Below are positions 1 through 6,738 of a stretch of 20,365 nucleotides of DNA, piece after piece. Source of the DNA: Candidatus Moraniibacteriota bacterium (GTDB taxonomy: Bacteria > Patescibacteriota > Minisyncoccia > CAIUEV01 > JAHKAQ01); the NCBI GenBank assembly GCA_014729445.1, contig WJJX01000034.1, forward strand, positions 1-20,365, read 5' to 3'. A model generated the notes under the pieces. The model saw only the letters and a list, made by a program, of their open reading frames with translations. It was not told where the DNA came from and searched no databases. Every line of letters starts with the position of its first letter. The first letter of the stretch is position 1. A program made the position numbers and the translations under genes.

Positions 1-2
1 AA

Positions 3-500
3 TTTCGAAAACAAAGATGTCTTATTTTTGGATTAGAATTTATTGACCATAAAAGGGAAGGTTCATTATGTAATAAAAGATTCGATATCTTAACAAGAAC
101 GACAGATACAAGAAACGAATATGTTGTTTTTGAACTAAAATCACCTTGCGATGATGTTTTCAAAATTAAAGAAATGAAAAATAATAATAACGGAGAATCA
201 ACAGAATATCACTTGTCTCACTCTCTTGCTCGTTCAATACCTCAAATACTACATTACAAAAACTTAATTGAAGAAAAAAAAGAAACGGATGATGATTTAC
301 AAAGAATTGGTGTAAAACCAGGAAAAATAAGCAAATGTATTATTTTGATCGGACAAAGAAAAACAGATGATCCTATATGGGAGGAATATTTTAGAAATTT
401 AAAAAATAATTTTAGTAATATTCTTGAAATATGGACTTATAGTGATTTAATTGAAAAGCTAGAAACAACAATTAAAAATTTAGAGGAAAATTTAAATTAA
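3..500 (+). CDS. Shedu-like DUF4263 nuclease, C-terminal part (5' end outside window)
   Basis: The reading frame is open from the left edge to the TAA at 498-500, so the start lies outside the window; the ATG at 174 is internal. Counting from the codon at 3, an acidic residue in RFDILTR (D28) precedes the FELKSP strand (E44, K46), the D...ExK pattern of a PD-(D/E)XK nuclease. After it come LSHSLARSIPQILHYKNLIEE, a glycine/proline turn, the strand KCIILIGQR and an ending IWTYSDLIEKLE. This order matches the C-terminal nuclease domain of Shedu SduA (DUF4263), a single-gene anti-phage defence protein in other bacteria. The recognition is from motif memory, not a search. The gene looks more AT-rich than pnp or htrA in this window, which suggests accessory origin. 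It converges on the damaged tRNA-His gene. Confidence 0.75.
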   Translation, partial: FRKQRCLIFGLEFIDHKREGSLCNKRFDILTRTTDTRNEYVVFELKSPCDDVFKIKEMKNNNNGESTEYHLSHSLARSIPQILHYKNLIEEKKETDDDLQRIGVKPGKISKCIILIGQRKTDDPIWEEYFRNLKNNFSNILEIWTYSDLIEKLETTIKNLEENLN

Positions 501-583
501 TTTTTTATTTTTATCTAATACCCAACTTCTTCCCATATTTCAACCCTTTTCCAAAGTTTAAGAACAGATTTCTTAAGAAAGTC

Positions 584-657
584 ATTGTTCAATTGGACTT
601 GAACCCACGACCAACGGGACCACAACCCGTCGCTCTACCGACTGAGCTACTACCGCC
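584..657 (-). tRNA. tRNA-His (anticodon GTG) with broken 3' end
   Basis: Reading the minus strand from 657, the gene has the extra G-1 typical of tRNA-His, acceptor 5' strand GCGGTAG, U8, a D arm GCTC/GAGC with GG in the loop, a perfect anticodon stem ACGGG/CCCGT around loop TTGTGGT (anticodon GTG), a 5-nt variable loop, T-stem 5' strand GTGGG and T-loop TTCAAGT. The match then stops: after CC (595-596) the bases give a T-stem mismatch and an acceptor 3' strand that pairs at only two or three of seven positions with the 5' strand (CTACCGC was expected). The coordinates give the span a full tRNA would occupy. It is either a pseudo-tRNA or a recombination junction; no missing 3' half is visible between 1 and 583. 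Confidence 0.8.
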
Positions 658-662
658 ATAAA

Positions 663-680
663 GATCGATTTTGATCGATT
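663..680. repeat. Short direct repeat in the tRNA leader
   Basis: GATCGATT occurs at 663-670 and again at 673-680, two bases apart, just upstream of the tRNA-His 5' end. Each copy contains the palindrome ATCGAT. It could be a small protein-binding site or chance. Confidence 0.4.
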
Positions 681-688
681 AACCTAAA

Positions 689-716
689 GATATAGTAAAA
701 ATTTATAAATTTTCAA
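689..716 (-). promoter_or_regulatory. Likely promoter of the tRNA-His gene
   Basis: On the minus strand, TTGAAA (711-716) and TATATC (689-694) are 16 bp apart and point at the tRNA about 30 bp downstream. The two boxes resemble sigma-70 -35 and -10 elements. Background AT content is high, so this is a moderate call. Confidence 0.4.
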
Positions 717-754
717 GAAAAGCAAGTCAAAAATAGGTTAAAATATCTTTTAAT

Positions 755-790
755 CGCGGCTTTATTATTTTAAAAAATGTTGGTAGATTA
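755..790 (+). repeat. Leader repeat, copy A (upstream of DUF2130 gene)
   Basis: This 36-bp segment matches 2618-2653 without gaps at 31 of 36 positions. Shared blocks are CGCG.CTTTATTATTT and TGGTAGATTA. Copy A ends 54 bp before the DUF2130 start codon. Both copies precede a plus-strand gene, so a shared leader or operator element is likely, but its function is unknown. Confidence 0.6.
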
Positions 791-844
791 AAAATAAGGA
801 AATTTTAGAAATTAGATTTTTAATTTAAAGATAAATCAGACCAC

Positions 845-2113
845 ATGAACGACATCAAATGCCCAAACTGCAAGAAAATTTTTAAAGTCGACGAAGCAGG
901 ATTTGCCGATATTTTAAAGCAAGTTCGTGATCATCAATTCGAAGAAGAATTGAATGAAAGAATAAAAATTGCGGAGAAAGAAAAAGAAAATGCCGTTAAA
1001 TTGGCCGAAGCTAATGTCAAAAATGCTATGCAGGTCAAGCTTGCAAAAAAAGACAGAGAATTAACCGAAATAAAAGCCGCCAATAAACAAGAGCTTGTCG
1101 AGCTGTTGGCTAAAAAGGAATCCGAAATTGCGGACATGAGATCAAAAATAACCAATGTGCAGGCTGAGAAAAAGATGGCCGTTACCCAGGCGGTTAATTC
1201 CGTGGAAAAAGAACGGGACGATTTAAAGGTTAAGCTGCAAAGCAAAGAGCAGGAAATAGAGCTTAAAGCGGTTTCATTAAAAGAAAAGTACGAAAATGAA
1301 TTAAAATCAAAAGATGAAATGATCGAATACTATAAAGATATGAAGCTTAAACTCTCCACTAAAATGATTGGCGAAACGCTTGAACAACACTGTGAAAACG
1401 AATTTAACAAACTGCGGGCCACCGCCTTTGAAAACGCTTATTTTGAGAAAGACAACGATTCTAAAACCGGCAGTAAGGGGGATTATATTTACCGCGAAAC
1501 CGACAAGGCCGGCAATGAGGTGATTTCAATTATGTTTGAGATGAAAAACGAGGGCGACAAAACCGCTACAAAACATAAAAACGAGGATTTTTTGGGGAAG
1601 CTTGACAAAGACCGCAAGGAGAAAAAATGTGAATATGCGGTTTTGGTCAGTCTTCTGGAGCCTGAAAACGATTTATACAATAACGGGATTGTCGATGTTT
1701 CTTATAAATATCCCAAAATGTATGTGATTCGCCCGCAGTTTTTTATTCCGATAATTACGCTTCTTCGCAACGCCGCTTTAAATTCTCTTAGATATAAAGC
1801 CGAACTGGCTTTGGTAAAAAATCAAAACATAGATATTACCAATTTTGAGGATAAAATAAACAGATTTAAAGAAGGATTTGCAAAAAACTATGATTTGGCT
1901 AGCCGAAAATTTAACACCGCTATTGAGGAAATTGACAAAACCATAAATCATCTTCAAAAGACCAAAAGCGCGCTTTTATCTTCCGAAAACAATCTTCGTC
2001 TTGCCAATAATAAAGCCAAAGATCTGACAATCAAAAAATTAACGCGCGCAAATCCTACAATGAAAACCAAATTTGCTCAACTTGCCAATAATAAGATAAA
2101 AAAATCAGATTAG
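845..2113 (+). CDS. DUF2130 domain protein (coiled coil plus PD-(D/E)XK-like domain)
   Basis: The 422-residue protein begins with one CPNC knuckle (residues 6-9), then a charged alpha-helical, probably coiled-coil stretch (about 25-170), then the conserved DUF2130 region (about 170-315). In that region GDYIY (D213) followed by IMFEMKNE (E232, K234) fits the D...ExK core of PD-(D/E)XK nucleases, and EYAVLVSLLEPEN and YVIRPQFF follow as in other members. A second helical tail (about 330-400) ends the protein. DUF2130 proteins are widespread but of unknown function; a nuclease-like role is inferred from the motif. No Shine-Dalgarno is visible before the ATG. The gene is monocistronic, closed by a strong terminator 17 bp after its TAG stop, and lies beside the broken tRNA and the Shedu gene. 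Confidence 0.85.
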   Translation: MNDIKCPNCKKIFKVDEAGFADILKQVRDHQFEEELNERIKIAEKEKENAVKLAEANVKNAMQVKLAKKDRELTEIKAANKQELVELLAKKESEIADMRSKITNVQAEKKMAVTQAVNSVEKERDDLKVKLQSKEQEIELKAVSLKEKYENELKSKDEMIEYYKDMKLKLSTKMIGETLEQHCENEFNKLRATAFENAYFEKDNDSKTGSKGDYIYRETDKAGNEVISIMFEMKNEGDKTATKHKNEDFLGKLDKDRKEKKCEYAVLVSLLEPENDLYNNGIVDVSYKYPKMYVIRPQFFIPIITLLRNAALNSLRYKAELALVKNQNIDITNFEDKINRFKEGFAKNYDLASRKFNTAIEEIDKTINHLQKTKSALLSSENNLRLANNKAKDLTIKKLTRANPTMKTKFAQLANNKIKKSD

Positions 2114-2129
2114 TTAGCCGATCAATCGC

Positions 2130-2178
2130 ATTCAAATCAAGAAGCCGCGCGTTGCGGGGCTTCTTGATTTGAATTTTT
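2130..2178 (+). terminator. Intrinsic terminator of the DUF2130 gene
   Basis: A perfect 17-bp stem (2130-2146 with 2158-2174) encloses an 11-nt GC-rich loop and runs into five T residues on the plus strand. It also lies just past the stop of the convergent DUF378 gene, but the T-tract favours plus-strand use. Confidence 0.9.
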
Positions 2179-2191
2179 CAATTTTCAAAAT

Positions 2192-2386
2192 CTAGCCTTT
2201 CTCTTTAAACATATCAACCAAAACATAAACCGCACTTAAAGCGACCAAAACATAAACGGTTTTCATAATCATGGGCATGGTTTCAAACAGGAAAGCGACC
2301 AAGTTGAATTCGAACAAACCGACCAAACCCCAATTAAGGCCGCCGACAACCACCAAAACATAAGCCAAAGTTTTAACTGTTTTCAT
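2192..2386 (-). CDS. DUF378 small membrane protein (YuzA-like)
   Basis: The 64-residue protein has two hydrophobic helices: residues 6-32, including VVVGGLNWGLVGLFEFNLV, and residues 39-58, ending in VDMFKEKG. GGLNWGLVG followed by FN.V is the signature of DUF378, a family of small inner-membrane proteins of unknown role. The start is secure: AAAGGAGGTGA lies on the minus strand at 2393-2403, about seven bases before the ATG, the only near-perfect Shine-Dalgarno in the window. The gene is alone, has a leader of well over 100 nt containing a nested inverted repeat, and stops with TAG. The strong ribosome site suggests high expression or control at translation. Confidence 0.9.
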   Translation of the reverse strand: MKTVKTLAYVLVVVGGLNWGLVGLFEFNLVAFLFETMPMIMKTVYVLVALSAVYVLVDMFKEKG

Positions 2387-2392
2387 TTTTTT

Positions 2393-2403
2393 TCACCTCC
2401 TTT
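2393..2403 (-). promoter_or_regulatory. Strong Shine-Dalgarno of the DUF378 gene
   Basis: AAAGGAGGTGA on the minus strand is almost fully complementary to the 16S rRNA 3' end and sits seven bases before the start codon. It stands out because most other genes here lack a recognisable site. Confidence 0.9.
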
Positions 2404-2424
2404 GTTTTTGTTTTTTTATCAATA

Positions 2425-2544
2425 CATATTGAGTTTATTCTTTGAAAACTTTATTTAAACAATATTTTAAGAATTGATTTTGGTCCTTAAAGCTAGAATA
2501 AAGTTTTTGAATAACATTTAGATCTTATTAAAAAACTCAATATG
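2425..2544 (-). repeat. 120-bp nested inverted repeat in the DUF378 leader
   Basis: The ends CATATTGAGTTT (2425-2436) and AAACTCAATATG (2533-2544) are perfect 12-bp inverted repeats. Nested inside are TTATTC/GAATAA (2435-2440 with 2509-2514), AAACTTTATT/AATAAAGTTT (2446-2455 with 2497-2506) and TTTAAG/CTTAAA (2466-2471 with 2486-2491). The arms occur in mirror order, so the whole segment can fold into one long interrupted hairpin as RNA or DNA. It lies between the proposed upstream promoter and the Shine-Dalgarno of the DUF378 gene. It could be a structured mRNA leader or a small MITE-like element. I do not recognise it as a known riboswitch. Confidence 0.65.
2511..2540 (-). promoter_or_regulatory. 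Possible proximal promoter of the DUF378 gene
   Basis: TTGAGT (2535-2540) and TGTTAT (2511-2516) on the minus strand are 18 bp apart. The -35-like box lies in the 19-bp sequence shared with the promoter region at 9564-9582. It overlaps the inverted repeat, so these bases could instead be leader RNA made from the upstream promoter. Confidence 0.35.
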
Positions 2545-2559
2545 ATTTTTATTTTTTTT

Positions 2560-2568
2560 ATTATACCA
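2560..2568 (-). promoter_or_regulatory. Extended -10 promoter element upstream of the DUF378 leader
   Basis: The minus strand reads TGGTATAAT here, a consensus extended -10 (TGnTATAAT). No good -35 is visible, as is common for extended -10 promoters. Transcription from it would include the whole nested inverted repeat. Confidence 0.5.
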
Positions 2569-2617
2569 CAAATATTTCTTTTTAGCATAAAAGAGGGAGA
2601 CACAAAAAGGCGGGTTC

Positions 2618-2653
2618 CGCGACTTTATTATTTAAAAGATTGCTGGTAGATTA
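2618..2653 (+). repeat. Leader repeat, copy B (upstream of Nudix gene)
   Basis: This is the second copy of the 36-bp element at 755-790 (31 of 36 identical, no gaps). It ends 34 bp before the ATG at 2688. It covers the alternative TTG start at 2640, so the conserved bases are better explained as leader than as coding sequence. Confidence 0.6.
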
Positions 2654-2687
2654 TAGAGTAGAAACCGGATTAGAATTAAATACCAAT

Positions 2688-3161
2688 ATGATTACATGTG
2701 AATTCGAAAATGGAAACAGCACCAAAAACTTAAGACACGTGACAGTGGAAGCTATTATCGAAAAAAAGGGCAGAATTCTCTTAACCAAAAGAGCCAAACA
2801 TCTCGTTCAGGGAGGCAAATATTGTATTCCCGGAGGATTTTTGGACAAAGGGGAAAACACCAAAGAAGGAATCCTTAGAGAAGTAAGGGAGGAAACGGGA
2901 TATCAGGCCAGAATTATAGATTTATTTCAAATAGTGGATGAACCGAACCGAAACGATCAATTCAATCAAAACGTAAGCTTCGTCTATCTGGTGGAAATGA
3001 TTAAGCAGTTAAGCGAACCCGACAACGAGGTTGATGAATTGGCCTGGTTTACATTAGACAAACTGCCGCCCGGCCGGAAAATCGCTTTTGATCACGCAAA
3101 GAGAATTAAAAAATACGCAGACTATCGAAAAAACAAATTCAAGCTGCCGGTTTTTACTTAA
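2688..3161 (+). CDS. Nudix hydrolase
   Basis: The 157-residue protein carries a complete Nudix box, GX5EX7REUXEEXGU, at residues 50-72 (E65, E68 and E69 bind the catalytic metal). It is preceded by VTVEAIIEKKGRILLTKRA and followed by the usual beta strands and VDELAWFTLDKLP. Members hydrolyse nucleoside diphosphates linked to other groups; the substrate cannot be read here. I chose the ATG at 2688 (MITCEFENGN) because this is where the Nudix fold is expected to begin and because the longer TTG start at 2640 would lie in a repeat found upstream of another gene. The 3' end overlaps the convergent beta-helix gene by 8 bp. Confidence 0.9.
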   Translation: MITCEFENGNSTKNLRHVTVEAIIEKKGRILLTKRAKHLVQGGKYCIPGGFLDKGENTKEGILREVREETGYQARIIDLFQIVDEPNRNDQFNQNVSFVYLVEMIKQLSEPDNEVDELAWFTLDKLPPGRKIAFDHAKRIKKYADYRKNKFKLPVFT

Positions 3162-4464
3162 AAAAAACGAAAGTTTTTTGTTTCTTTTTTTTGTAATAGA
3201 GAACAAAACCGGAAATTAGAGTTAAAGTTACTATAATTATAGCCAATAAGATCCATTTATTTTTATCATCGGAGTTATTCTTTAATATTTTTTCCTTGCT
3301 TAATTCAGCTGGATCCTCCTGCTCGTTTTCAATTTTACCCAAAAGCAGCACTTCTTTTTCCTGTGATGCTTCTTCTGGATTAACTTGCTTTTCGGTTTCC
3401 TGCCCAGTGGTTTGATTCAAGTAAGCAAAAGGATCGATTGGAATTTCGGCAATTAATTGGGTGAATTCTTTTTGGCGCCCATTATCTTCATAACCTTCCT
3501 CGTCGATGGTGTTTTCGTTTTTTTCCTCCTCGTCCAGGGCTCTAATGATATTGCAGCTGTCATTTATCGAGCTTTGCTTATTCGCCGAAATCGTATTGCC
3601 TGAAATTTCTATGGAATCGTTCCAATAAGAACTCCCGGATTTTCCTCCCTGCGGCTTGTTACAGTCGAAGCCGTATTTGTCATTATTGGAGATTGTGTTG
3701 TTCATTACAATCACATTGCCCTTTTTATCGTTGTTTTCATAGAACTGAGCCGCAATGCCGCTGGAGCCGTTATTTTTTATTTGATTATTGGTAATTTTTA
3801 ATTCCGTGCTTCCCACTATCAATTCTATTCCGCTTTCGTCATTGTCTTCAATGGTGTTTCCGCTTAAAAATCCTTCAACATTGGCTCTTATATCGACACC
3901 TTCCTGCTCATTATCAGAAATTTTACAATTGGTAATCTCAATGCCCTTGCCTTTTTTCACGTATACACCCTTGCCTTTGCTGGGTCCGATTCGGGAATCA
4001 TTGATTTTAAGATTTCCGCCTTCGCCCACGGCCTCGATACCGATGGATAAAAACTCCTTGATAGTACAGTTTTGAATTTCCGCATCCGAGTCGGCCATTA
4101 TCTTGACGGTTGTTTTGCCGTCTTTAACTGTTAAGTCATAAATTGCCGTTTCGTCTTCCAGTTTGATCTCTCCCGAGATAATAGTATCGTTTTGACTCTC
4201 GCCAAATAATTTTACTCCTTTTTTTATGATCAGGTTTTCACTGTAAGTCCCCTTTTTCACGAAAATATCCCCGGATTTGCCGTCCAGTTCATCGATAGCT
4301 TCTTCGATAGAGTCAAAAGGGTCCTCTTCGCTGCCGTCGCCGCTTTCTTTAACTGATTGATCGACATAATAATCATAATCTTTTGCTTCTGTATTAAAAG
4401 CCAAACGCCAAAAAACAAAAACCACCATCAAAACAATCAATATTTTTTTTAGCTTGATTTCCAT
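3154..4464 (-). CDS. Secreted parallel beta-helix protein with C-terminal membrane anchor
   Basis: The 436-residue protein starts with a signal peptide (KKILIVLMVVFVFWRLAF, likely cleaved after NTEA near residue 27). A DUF1565/NosD-like start follows (YYVDQS...GSEEDPFDSIEEAID...GDIFVKKGTYSENLIIKKGVKLFGES), then repeated short strands rich in N, G and I (ITNNQIKNNGSSGI, MNNTISNNDKYGFD, ISGNTISANKQS), typical of a right-handed beta-helix up to about residue 310. An acidic linker leads to one transmembrane helix (about 404-424) and a KKKKQK tail. I see no LPXTG sorting motif and no certain catalytic residues, so a surface adhesin or carbohydrate-binding role is as likely as lyase activity. It is the last gene of the five-gene minus-strand unit, 69 bp after its neighbour. 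Confidence 0.8.
   Translation of the reverse strand: MEIKLKKILIVLMVVFVFWRLAFNTEAKDYDYYVDQSVKESGDGSEEDPFDSIEEAIDELDGKSGDIFVKKGTYSENLIIKKGVKLFGESQNDTIISGEIKLEDETAIYDLTVKDGKTTVKIMADSDAEIQNCTIKEFLSIGIEAVGEGGNLKINDSRIGPSKGKGVYVKKGKGIEITNCKISDNEQEGVDIRANVEGFLSGNTIEDNDESGIELIVGSTELKITNNQIKNNGSSGIAAQFYENNDKKGNVIVMNNTISNNDKYGFDCNKPQGGKSGSSYWNDSIEISGNTISANKQSSINDSCNIIRALDEEEKNENTIDEEGYEDNGRQKEFTQLIAEIPIDPFAYLNQTTGQETEKQVNPEEASQEKEVLLLGKIENEQEDPAELSKEKILKNNSDDKNKWILLAIIIVTLTLISGFVLYYKKKKQKTFVFFK
3162..3193 (+). terminator. Hairpin terminator between convergent Nudix and beta-helix genes
   Basis: AAAAAAC (3162-3168) and GTTTTTT (3173-3179) form a perfect stem closed by a GAAA loop, followed by a T-rich stretch on the plus strand. 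It starts one base after the Nudix stop. It lies inside the coding end of the beta-helix gene, where it encodes the lysine-rich tail. Confidence 0.55.
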
Positions 4465-4533
4465 TTCAGTTTGATATTTTTATCTTTAGTTTGGATCATA
4501 ACATTAATTTCCGAGCCCTTCAATTCGTAAAAA

Positions 4534-5718
4534 TTACCAAGCTTCGATTTCCAGTTCCGGCAGATGGGATTCGAGTTTTATTTTTTTTGAAATAAATAAG
4601 GTTTTCATCCGGTCGGCCTCTCTTCGAAGCTCCTTAAAATGCTTTTGATAGTTTTTCACTTCTTCCTCGGCCAGTTTTTCGATCAAGGAATAATATTCAT
4701 CGTTTTCTCTTTCAGTATAAAAACTGCTGATTTCGCTTTTTGCCAGCTTCCATTCCTTCTGATTAGCGGCTTCCAGGGTGTTATTTAACGAGTCCAGATA
4801 TTTTCTAAAATGATTAATTAAGCTTGAATGCAGTTCTTCCACCCTTTCATGCGGTTCGATGTTTTCTAAAGCATCAAGGATTCTTTGGTAGCCGTCCCTT
4901 AATTTGGTTATCGCCTCAATCAATTCCTCGTCCGTTAAGTTTTGTTTTTTCATTGTCTTATCATATTCTGTGTAAAGATCCGCGGAATCCTTGGTTGCGT
5001 TCATAATTTGTTTATCATACTCTATAAAGAGTTGATAATCCTTAAGCGCTTTTTCGGAATTGGAATATAATTGATCCAGACTCTCTTTCAAATTCTCCAT
5101 TTCTTCGGGTTCGTCTGCCAGAGTCTCTTTGTTTCGTTTTATTAATTCCAAAGCGTCTTTAATCGATGCCAACTCCTCATTTTGTTTTTCGATATATTCG
5201 TCAGGGTCGTCAGTCGAATCAAAAGGAGTCTTTTCGGTGTCGAGATCGTTAATCTCTTCGATTGTATCCTTGAATTTTTTGGCCTGAAGCGAGAGATAGG
5301 TTTTTTTAGCCTCCAGTGCTTTATTTTGCCTGCTTTGATAGATCAAAAAAGCGATGGTGCCGACAATAACTAAAAATACAACGATGAAAATGGCGATATA
5401 AATTTTTTTATTTTTTTTGTCATCTTTTTGCTCAGAAGCTTTTTTTTGTTCGGTTTGTTCGATTTCCGGCGCCGGTTCTTCTTTTTTAACCGTTTCTTGT
5501 CTGGGCTTTTCCTCCTTCTTTTCTGTTTCTTTTATCGGATTTTTGGCCTCGATTTTCGGTTTTTCTTTGTCCTCTTGCTGCTTTGTTTCTTTAATTTCGG
5601 GCTTTTCAGTTTTTTTGACAGTCCCTTTTTTAGGATCAGGATTCAAAACAGCCTGATCTTTAGCCGGAGTCTGTTTTTTTTCAACCGATTTTTTTGGTTT
5701 CTCCATTTTTTTTGGCAT
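4534..5718 (-). CDS. Single-pass membrane protein with external helical domain, paralogue 1
   Basis: This 394-residue protein has a very Lys/Glu/Pro-rich N-terminus (residues 1-105), one transmembrane helix (about 106-127, IYIAIFIVVFLVIVGTIAFLIY) and a long alpha-helical, coiled-coil-like outer region. Just after the membrane segment it has FKDTIEEINDL and it ends in ELEIEAW. Both blocks recur in the next two upstream genes (FKNVTERMNDL / EIEIESW and YKKAIDAINDL / IVVESW), so the three are paralogues. No signal peptide is seen; with basic residues before the helix, the charged N-terminus is probably cytoplasmic. I do not recognise a named family. No Shine-Dalgarno is visible; the gene is 32 bp downstream of paralogue 2. 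Confidence 0.8.
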   Translation of the reverse strand: MPKKMEKPKKSVEKKQTPAKDQAVLNPDPKKGTVKKTEKPEIKETKQQEDKEKPKIEAKNPIKETEKKEEKPRQETVKKEEPAPEIEQTEQKKASEQKDDKKNKKIYIAIFIVVFLVIVGTIAFLIYQSRQNKALEAKKTYLSLQAKKFKDTIEEINDLDTEKTPFDSTDDPDEYIEKQNEELASIKDALELIKRNKETLADEPEEMENLKESLDQLYSNSEKALKDYQLFIEYDKQIMNATKDSADLYTEYDKTMKKQNLTDEELIEAITKLRDGYQRILDALENIEPHERVEELHSSLINHFRKYLDSLNNTLEAANQKEWKLAKSEISSFYTERENDEYYSLIEKLAEEEVKNYQKHFKELRREADRMKTLFISKKIKLESHLPELEIEAW

Positions 5719-5750
5719 AATTTATATCTAGAAGTAATTTATTAATTAAA

Positions 5751-6707
5751 TTACCAGCTTTCGATCTCTATCTCTAAAATATTGACCCCCAGATCGGTTT
5801 TTCTTTCGGTCATAATAGTTTTTATTTCGTAAGCCTTCTCTCGCGCCTCTTCGAATTTTTTGTGCAGTCCCTCATAATAAAGCTCTTCTATTTCATCAAG
5901 CCAGCTGGCGTCGCCTTGAAAGAATTCGTCAATAGCGTCAAGTTCATCTTGGCCTTTTTCGCCGGCCTCCAAAGCTTTTATAAATTCCAAAAACAGTTTG
6001 TTAAATTCTGCATTATATTCAACGCATTTTTCATGATACTCGATCAACCCTTCCGGAAAATTCATTTTCGCCAGCTCATCGGTATACCCGGTTGATTTTT
6101 CATAATAGGTTTTAGCGGCTTTCACTCTTTCTTCAACCGGCAGGTTGGCGTCGAGGGCTATTAAAATATTTTCCTTGGCTTGATCGTCGTGATAATCGTA
6201 ATAAATTTTGGAGTCTTCGTATTTATAGGTTTGATAAGCTTCATATTCGCTTAACAATTCATCGAGTTCCCTGTATAGATCATTCAGTCGCGTGTCGATA
6301 TCGTTAACTTTGGAATTGGGCTTGACTTGATTTTTTTTCGCTTTTTCCAGAGACTTTTGCGCTTTTTCTATATTTTCCACCTCATTGCCGAAGTTTCTAA
6401 TGATAATCGGCCAGTTTTTTTCTTTATTGGGGTCGCTTTTATAAACCATTTCTTCGGAATTAAGATCGTTCATCCGCTCGGTCACATTTTTAAATGAACC
6501 CGCTTCCCTGATTAGATACTGTTTTGCAATCATATTGGTCCTATAAATATAGAAATAATAAAACAAGCCGGCTCCTATAAAGAGCAAAACAGAAAAAATT
6601 ACCAGGAACAATACAAATTTACTTTTTTTAGGTTTGGCTGAAGCGGACAGCTCGTTGCCGGGATTTATATCAGGTGTTATAGGTCCATTATAATTGCTTG
6701 GATCCAT
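5751..6707 (-). CDS. Single-pass membrane protein with external helical domain, paralogue 2
   Basis: The shortest of the three paralogues (318 residues). A short N-terminus rich in Pro, Gly and Asn ends in KPKKSK, then one transmembrane helix (about 31-54) rich in Phe and Tyr, then a helical outer region with FKNVTERMNDLNSEE and a stretch dense in Tyr and acidic residues (YEAYQTYKYEDSKIYYDY). It ends in EIEIESW, matching its neighbours. No enzyme motif, cysteine or metal site is evident. Its location between two relatives, 31 and 32 bp apart, indicates cotranscription. Function is unknown; a structural surface or envelope role is inferred from the topology. Confidence 0.8.
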   Translation of the reverse strand: MDPSNYNGPITPDINPGNELSASAKPKKSKFVLFLVIFSVLLFIGAGLFYYFYIYRTNMIAKQYLIREAGSFKNVTERMNDLNSEEMVYKSDPNKEKNWPIIIRNFGNEVENIEKAQKSLEKAKKNQVKPNSKVNDIDTRLNDLYRELDELLSEYEAYQTYKYEDSKIYYDYHDDQAKENILIALDANLPVEERVKAAKTYYEKSTGYTDELAKMNFPEGLIEYHEKCVEYNAEFNKLFLEFIKALEAGEKGQDELDAIDEFFQGDASWLDEIEELYYEGLHKKFEEAREKAYEIKTIMTERKTDLGVNILEIEIESW

Positions 6708-6738
6708 ACTTTAAATTTAATATATTATCAATTTGGTA

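Noticed and set aside
569..580. Palindrome TTTCTTAAGAAA between Shedu and the tRNA
   Set aside because: It is a perfect 12-bp palindrome, but such AT-rich palindromes are common here and no function is indicated.
934..1245. Minus-strand frame inside the DUF2130 coiled coil
   Set aside because: It is the shadow of a Lys/Glu/Ala-rich coding region and has no ribosome site or recognisable domain.
2640..2687. Longer Nudix start at TTG 2640
   Set aside because: These bases lie partly in a repeat also found before another gene, and the protein family begins near the ATG at 2688.
3788..4075. Plus-strand frame opposite the beta-helix gene
   Set aside because: It is antisense to clear beta-helix repeats and has no start signal.
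5417..5745. Plus-strand Phe/Leu/Ser-rich reading frames opposite paralogue 1
   Set aside because: They are the complement of the Lys/Glu-rich head of the minus-strand gene, where AAA/GAA codons read as TTT/TTC; there is no independent support.
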